The position numbers and the translations under genes are program-made. A model generated the notes under the pieces. That model had not been told where the DNA came from, made no database searches, and was given only the letters and a program-made list of their open reading frames with translations. Below are positions 42,351-46,687 of a DNA stretch of 46,687 nucleotides, in pieces (position 1 is the first letter of the stretch; each line of letters opens with the position of its first letter). This stretch comes from DATGUN01 sp035301285 (lineage in GTDB: Bacteria; Bacillota; Bacilli; Bacillales; Amphibacillaceae): the NCBI GenBank assembly GCA_035301285.1, contig DATGUN010000065.1:1-46687 (forward strand), in the 5' to 3' direction.

Positions 42351-42544
42351 ATTTCAATTCAGTATTCAATTTAAATAGTATCATACGCATATTGTTGTTG
42401 GATGTCAACACCCATTTTGAATTTAAATGATTTTCTGTCATATTTAAAATCCATTGTACAGTGCAGTGTCAACATCCACAGTGTGTTTGTTAAATTTATT
42501 GAAAAGCAATTGTTCCCGTAGAAGGGGCTATTTTCACGAGGATG

Positions 42545-43243
42545 TCAATTTTCCAAAAATCGGTTGTATCTTTTTTCAAGGCGTTCCTGCAAAAACGCAA
42601 TCCCGATACAGATTGGCCAATAGATAAGTGCAACCATAATATACATCGTCATGGAGTCATATGTCCGTCCAGCGACAATCTGCGCCTTTTGAAACAATTC
42701 CGGAACTGTAATGACCGCCGCAAGCGACGTGGCTTTTACCATATCCAAATACACATTCGTCAGCGGTGGAATTGCAATGCGTGTCGCTTGGGGCAAAATG
42801 ATATGGCGTAAAGTCTGCCAGTACCCCATATTAAGCGCTTTGGCCGATTCCCATTGACCTAATTGCACACTGTTCAATGAAGACCGATTGATTTCTGCAA
42901 TATAGGCAGCACTGTTCAATCCAAAGGCCAGTGATGCCGCTAGAAAAGCAGACAGCTTGATCCCGATGACTGGGAGCCCCGCATATAAAATAAACAGAAA
43001 GACAAGAATGGGCGTCCCTCGCATCAACGAAATGTAGAAACGTGACGGCCACCTGAAAAGCATCATGTTTGAACTGCGTCCCAATGCCAAAAACAATCCA
43101 AGCACCAATCCGATTACCATTCCGATTAAGGAAACGGATAACGTGGCTGGGATCCCGCTCAAAAGAAAGGGAAGGTTGTCCCATGCCAAACGCCAGTCAA
43201 ACAATTTGGACAGATGGATATTTTCGATATTGAAACTGAACAT
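42545..43243 (-). CDS. Polar-amino-acid-type ABC permease under TPP riboswitch
   Basis: 232 residues, HisM/TcyL-like, five or six helices. GIPATLSVSL near the start, RGTPILVFLFILYAG, AAYIAEINRSSLNSV and the EAA loop GQWESAKALNMGYWQTLRHIILPQA are typical. Start ATG at 43243 directly adjoins the stop of the binding-protein gene. No ATPase gene follows, so it must borrow one encoded elsewhere. Transported compound probably thiamine-related given the riboswitch, which is inference. Confidence 0.92.
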   Translation of the reverse strand: MFSFNIENIHLSKLFDWRLAWDNLPFLLSGIPATLSVSLIGMVIGLVLGLFLALGRSSNMMLFRWPSRFYISLMRGTPILVFLFILYAGLPVIGIKLSAFLAASLAFGLNSAAYIAEINRSSLNSVQLGQWESAKALNMGYWQTLRHIILPQATRIAIPPLTNVYLDMVKATSLAAVITVPELFQKAQIVAGRTYDSMTMYIMVALIYWPICIGIAFLQERLEKRYNRFLEN

Positions 43244-44086
43244 TTACTCGATACCCTCAATCTCTTCAATATCTTCATCAGGCTCCTCGGACACATCCTC
43301 GCCACCGAAAAATTCCTCCGATATCTCGGTTAAAGTGCCGTCTTCTTTCATGTCGTCAAGCGTCTCATCGATTTTATCTTTTAATGTGTGTGCATCCTTA
43401 TCAACTATCGCACGCTGGTCGGTCGGGTGGAATTTCAAATCCGGATGGATCGTGACGTCCAAATCTGGGAGCGCATCAAGTGCCAGCAACTGCAAATAAT
43501 AATCGTTGATGACAACATCTGTCCGCCCGTTTTCAACATCTTCCAGGTAAATATCATTTGTGACATTCCCGTATGTTTTCACTTCAGCACCGAACTTTTC
43601 CGCGATCTCACTGTAAACGGTCGTTGCCGCACCGCCAGCTATTTTGCCGTCGAGGTCTTCCAATGATTCAAATGAATCCACATCATCCTCGCGCACAATC
43701 ATGGTTGCGTATGAATACTTATAGGGCTCACTGTAGGCAAATTTATCTTTCATCTCTTTTCTTAATCCGGCAGGAGCCACGTCAATCCGTCCTGATTGAA
43801 GGGAGCCGAACATGCTGTCGAAATCCAATTCCTCAAATGTCACCTCAAGATCGAGCCGGTCGCCGACTTCCCGCATCACTTCCACATCATAGCCAGTCAG
43901 TTCATCTGAATCATCCGGGTAATAGGAAGCAGGGTAAAGGGTACCCGGTGTTCCGACTACGATTTCACCTTTTTCGGAGATGTCTTCCCAAACCTCATCT
44001 GTTTCTTCTTCCTCTTCTGCAGCACTGCAAGCCCCTAAAACCAAAACGATGGAGAGAGACAATAAACCTTTTTTGATACGTGCCAA
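43244..44086 (-). CDS. Binding lipoprotein (SBP family 3) under TPP riboswitch
   Basis: 280 residues. Lipobox GAC (Cys20) then a Glu-rich linker, followed by an SBP_bac_3 domain: IVVGTPGTLYPASYY, ELTGYDVEVMREVGDRL, FDSMFGSLQSGRIDVAPAGL, then DLDGKIAGGAATTVYSEIAEK. The usual Arg-Asp ligand pair region reads SGRIDVAP. C-terminal 25 residues are almost entirely acidic. TTG start with AAGGT upstream. The first gene behind the TPP riboswitch. Confidence 0.92.
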   Translation of the reverse strand: MARIKKGLLSLSIVLVLGACSAAEEEEETDEVWEDISEKGEIVVGTPGTLYPASYYPDDSDELTGYDVEVMREVGDRLDLEVTFEELDFDSMFGSLQSGRIDVAPAGLRKEMKDKFAYSEPYKYSYATMIVREDDVDSFESLEDLDGKIAGGAATTVYSEIAEKFGAEVKTYGNVTNDIYLEDVENGRTDVVINDYYLQLLALDALPDLDVTIHPDLKFHPTDQRAIVDKDAHTLKDKIDETLDDMKEDGTLTEISEEFFGGEDVSEEPDEDIEEIEGIE

Positions 44087-44178
44087 TCTATGTACCTTCT
44101 TTCTCTATGTATTGCAATCCCGTCGTCATGATGTAGCCTCAAAATAGAGATAATCTTTGTGACGTGTTCATCAAAACA

Positions 44179-44338
44179 TAAAAAAACACTCCAACCAGTG
44201 GAGTGGTCATATACAAGCATATACCGTCCTATAACGGTGACCGCATCCACTTCCCTTCGCTAGCATGATCTAGATCAGGTTCCAAGGGACAAAGATTCAT
44301 CTTATCTCAGCCGAAAAGGCACCCCCAGTGGGTCATGA
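44179..44338 (-). ncRNA. TPP riboswitch (THI-box) with terminator
   Basis: On the minus strand: CTGGGGGTGCC (about 44326), GGCTGAGA, then CCTTGGAACCTGATCTAGATCATGCTAGCGAAGGGAAG, all diagnostic TPP-aptamer blocks (quoted here only as landmarks in pieces: GAACCTGATCTAGAT, GCTAGCGAAGGGAAG). P1 closes by CCCAC with GTGG near 44333 and 44246. A terminator follows: CACTCCA/TGGAGTG stem with T7 (44205-44181). TPP should terminate transcription of the transporter genes. Confidence 0.94.
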
Positions 44339-44405
44339 TTTGGAATTGTATATTTATTAAAACATGATTGGACAGTTCCCGCAAGGTATTGATAGACCTA
44401 GATAG

Positions 44406-44453
44406 AGAAGGGGGCTCTTTCCAATCAATGAATGGTCAGTAAGAGCCCTTCTT
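44406..44453 (-). terminator. Hairpin downstream of pdxS
   Basis: AGAAGGGGGCTCTT and AAGAGCCCTTCTT form a 13-bp imperfect stem with a 21-nt loop, about 60 bp beyond the pdxS stop. Likely terminator, so transcription of pdxS does not continue into another gene. Confidence 0.6.
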
Positions 44454-44512
44454 GTATATACAGTAACGTAGATGGTGAACGTAATGCTTGTCCTCTTGCT
44501 TCAACACATCAC

Positions 44513-45400
44513 CTACCATCCACGTTCTTGCATACGTTCATCTTCTGTTAAAGAAGCGATATCGATCCCTTTCATTGCGGTTCCTAGTTCTTTTGATAAC
44601 TGTCCAATTAACTCATAATCTTGATAGTTGGCTGTCGCTTTCACAATGGCCCTTGCAAACTTTTCCGGGTTGTCGGATTTGAAAATACCAGATCCAACGA
44701 ATACCCCATCTGCTCCCAGTTCCATCATTAAAGCCGCATCTGCTGGCGTTGCTACACCACCTGCTGCAAAGTTGGATACTGGTAGCTTGCCTTCTTGCTT
44801 AATGTGTTTCAGAACATCATAAGGGGCACCAATATGTTTGGCCTCTGTCATCAGTTCATCTTCATTCATCATGGTTACCTTTCTGATTCCGGCATTGACT
44901 TTGCGTAAATGACGGACAGCTTCAACAATATTACCTGTACCGGGTTCACCTTTTGTCCGGATCATTGATGCCCCTTCGCCAATTCTTCGGGCAGCTTCTC
45001 CAAGATTGCGGCTGCCACATACAAATGGAACGTTGAAGGAGCTCTTTAAAATATGGAATTCTTCATCAGCCGGTGTCAACACTTCACTTTCATCAATATA
45101 ATCGACCCCCATCGATTCAAGCACGCGTGCTTCGACAATATGACCGATACGGGCTTTGGCCATTACCGGAATGGAAACGGCTTGCATGACATCTTCCATA
45201 ATCTGTACATCTGCCATTCGAGCAACTCCACCGGCAGCCCGTATATCAGATGGAACGCGTTCCAATGCCATGACAGCGATCGCACCGGATGCTTCCGCAA
45301 TTTTGGCTTGTTCTGCATTGACCACATCCATAATAACGCCTGTTTCTTTCAAGTTCGTCTTTTTTTGTTCTATTTCATCATAAGTCCTAATGTCAACCAT
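44513..45400 (-). CDS. pdxS: Pyridoxal 5'-phosphate synthase subunit PdxS
   Basis: 295 residues. Builds PLP from ribose 5-phosphate, glyceraldehyde 3-phosphate and ammonia. Catalytic lysines lie in VMAKARIGH and MIRTKGEPGTGN, the Asp in GVIMDV; the ALERVPSDIRAAGGVARM and PADEEFH motifs are intact. The N-terminus (VDIRTYDEIEQKKTNLKE) is unlike the usual one. I start at 45400, 6 bp after GGAGGT. Divergent from pdxR, but pdxT (the glutaminase subunit) does not follow. Confidence 0.95.
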   Translation of the reverse strand: MVDIRTYDEIEQKKTNLKETGVIMDVVNAEQAKIAEASGAIAVMALERVPSDIRAAGGVARMADVQIMEDVMQAVSIPVMAKARIGHIVEARVLESMGVDYIDESEVLTPADEEFHILKSSFNVPFVCGSRNLGEAARRIGEGASMIRTKGEPGTGNIVEAVRHLRKVNAGIRKVTMMNEDELMTEAKHIGAPYDVLKHIKQEGKLPVSNFAAGGVATPADAALMMELGADGVFVGSGIFKSDNPEKFARAIVKATANYQDYELIGQLSKELGTAMKGIDIASLTEDERMQERGW

Positions 45401-45433
45401 TTTCATACCTCCATTGAATAAATGATATTCATG

Positions 45434-45451
45434 TATAGTATAATCACTATA
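45434..45451. promoter_or_regulatory. Inverted repeat in the divergent pdxS/pdxR promoter
   Basis: TATAGT (45434-45439) and ACTATA (45446-45451) flank the centre of the 112-bp divergent region; it contains TATAAT (45439-45444) on plus and TATACT on minus as -10 candidates. A plausible PdxR site; MocR regulators of this type act on the shared region. Confidence 0.4.
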
Positions 45452-45512
45452 TGGTATGGTTGGTAGTGTCAGTATTCAATAAATAAATGAGGTCAGATGA
45501 AAGGGTGATTCG

Positions 45513-46687
45513 ATGGAAATGTTAACATGTCACTTGGACAAAACATGTGCTACCCCTTTATATGAGCAGTTATATTCATATATCAAGAAAGAAATCATCA
45601 CTGGACGCTTACCATTCGGGGAGAAATTACCGTCGAAACGAACAATCGTAAATTTGATGAAAGTGAGTCAAAATACTGTGGAAACAGCTTATGACCAGTT
45701 GATTGCCGAAGGGTATGTGGAAAGTATCGCGCGGAAAGGATATTATATCCTCGCGAAAGAAGACCTGGCATATGTGGACCAAACAATTCCTGAAGAAAAA
45801 GAAGAAACAGAAGGATACGCTTGGGATTACCAATTTCATCCGGGAAAAGTTGACACAGCACATTTTCCTTTCAGCAAATGGCGCAAATATGCGAAACAAG
45901 TGATTGACGAGGATAATCAATCTCTCCTTTTGCTAGGTGATATGCAAGGTGAATACTCCTTACGCAAACAGATCGCCAAGTACCTTTATCAAGCGCGGGG
46001 AATCACATGTATACCGGATGATATCATTATTGGTGCCGGCACCGAAATGTTGTTGCAGCAATTGGTCTTATTGTTCGGTAATCAGACGACGTATGGTGTA
46101 GAGGATCCGGGTTATCACGCCATATCGCATATTCTAAAGCAATATCCAAACAAGGTCAGCCCACTTAGAGTAGATGAGAACGGATTGAACGTCAAACAGT
46201 TAGAAAATACGGCTATCGATTTGGTGTACGTCACACCATCTCATCATTTTCCATATGGTTCCGTACTGTCGGTTAACCGACGAGTCAAATTGCTTAATTG
46301 GGCTCAGAGCAACTCAACGCGCTACATCATTGAAGATGACTATGACAGTGAATTCAGGTATAGCGGTAAACCTATCCCTTCCTTGGAAAGTATGGACAAA
46401 TCAAATAAAGTCATCTATTTAGGGAGTTTTTCCAAATCGTTAATTCCTTCACTTCGGATCAGCTACATGGTATTGCCCCCAACATTGACTCATCAATATA
46501 AGAGGAAATTCTCCTTTTATCAATGTGCTGTTTCACGTATGAGCCAGAATATACTCGCCGCATTCATGGCATCAGGGGACTTCGGAAAACACTTGAATCG
46601 CATGAGAACTGTGTACAGAAGAAAACGTGATATCACATTGAAGGTCCTAAAACCTTATCAGGACATACGAATCATCGGTGAACAATC
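45513..46687 (+). CDS. pdxR: MocR-family regulator PdxR (partial, runs off the window)
   Basis: 391 codons are visible with no stop. A GntR-type winged helix (about residues 13-80: PLYEQLYSYIKKEIITGRLP, recognition region MKVSQNTVETAYDQLIAEGY) is fused to an aminotransferase-I-like domain (from about 105) with the PLP Lys in LGSFSKSLIP and DDYDSEF. This is the MocR layout; divergence from pdxS identifies it as PdxR, which activates pdxS(T) when PLP is low. AAGGGTGA precedes the ATG. The end lies outside the window. Confidence 0.93.
   Translation, partial: MEMLTCHLDKTCATPLYEQLYSYIKKEIITGRLPFGEKLPSKRTIVNLMKVSQNTVETAYDQLIAEGYVESIARKGYYILAKEDLAYVDQTIPEEKEETEGYAWDYQFHPGKVDTAHFPFSKWRKYAKQVIDEDNQSLLLLGDMQGEYSLRKQIAKYLYQARGITCIPDDIIIGAGTEMLLQQLVLLFGNQTTYGVEDPGYHAISHILKQYPNKVSPLRVDENGLNVKQLENTAIDLVYVTPSHHFPYGSVLSVNRRVKLLNWAQSNSTRYIIEDDYDSEFRYSGKPIPSLESMDKSNKVIYLGSFSKSLIPSLRISYMVLPPTLTHQYKRKFSFYQCAVSRMSQNILAAFMASGDFGKHLNRMRTVYRRKRDITLKVLKPYQDIRIIGEQ

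Overview
The window looks like chromosomal DNA of a low-to-mid-GC Gram-positive bacterium of the family Bacillaceae, probably a moderate halophile or alkaliphile of the Lentibacillus/Virgibacillus/Oceanobacillus type. The reasons are strong GGAGG ribosome-binding sites, frequent TTG and GTG starts, lipobox lipoproteins, Bacillus-type families (YhaQ/YhaP, YtrA/YtrB, YfkM, FosB, EcsC, DUF3784, DUF4181, PdxR/PdxS), SAM-I and TPP riboswitches, and extracellular domains very rich in Asp and Glu. The genus is inferred, not demonstrated. There are no rRNA, tRNA, prophage, IS or CRISPR features.

Layout. 1-2.7 kb: two tandem paralogous polytopic membrane proteins. 2.9-4.7 kb: a DUF420 membrane protein convergent with a copper nitrite reductase lipoprotein (nirK), whose promoter carries an FNR-type box. 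4.87-9.95 kb: a response regulator, histidine kinase, ABC ATPase and FtsX-type permease module of the antimicrobial-peptide-sensing kind. 10.07-10.37 kb: a 51-bp tandem repeat array ending in a terminator. 10.4-15.1 kb: a GntR/YtrA-type operon with two different ABC ATPases and three membrane proteins. 15.4-17.2 kb: a divergent, C-terminally extended ATP-sulfurylase-like protein. 17.85-23.5 kb: a five-gene dipeptide/oligopeptide ABC importer.

23.6-34.4 kb is a patchwork of small accessory genes: a YfkM/DJ-1 protein, a Nudix hydrolase, FosB fosfomycin thioltransferase, a C45-type acyltransferase, an XRE/membrane pair, DUF3784, EcsC-like, RtcB, SPFH, and a membrane protein with an L7/L12-like tail. 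Several genes here are broken: an MHS-family transporter remnant, and genes frameshifted in A/T homopolymers.

34.4-46.7 kb is dominated by sulfur-amino-acid and vitamin functions under riboswitch control. A SAM-I riboswitch precedes metQ-metN-metI. A second SAM-I riboswitch precedes a cyclase-family hydrolase and a MetE-like (YxjG/YxjH-type) methyltransferase. A TPP riboswitch precedes an ATPase-less polar-amino-acid-type ABC transporter. PdxS lies divergent from PdxR, with no pdxT next to it. A cell-wall amidase, a DUF4181 pseudogene and a DUF981-like protein lie between them, with two copies of a 54-bp hairpin repeat.

Most interesting points: the TPP-riboswitch-controlled amino-acid-type transporter; the sulfurylase-like protein that has lost the sulfate-binding motif and gained about 170 residues; the cyclase inside a methionine regulon; the 51-bp array; and several genes broken specifically at homopolymers, which are either assembly errors or reversible slippage switches.
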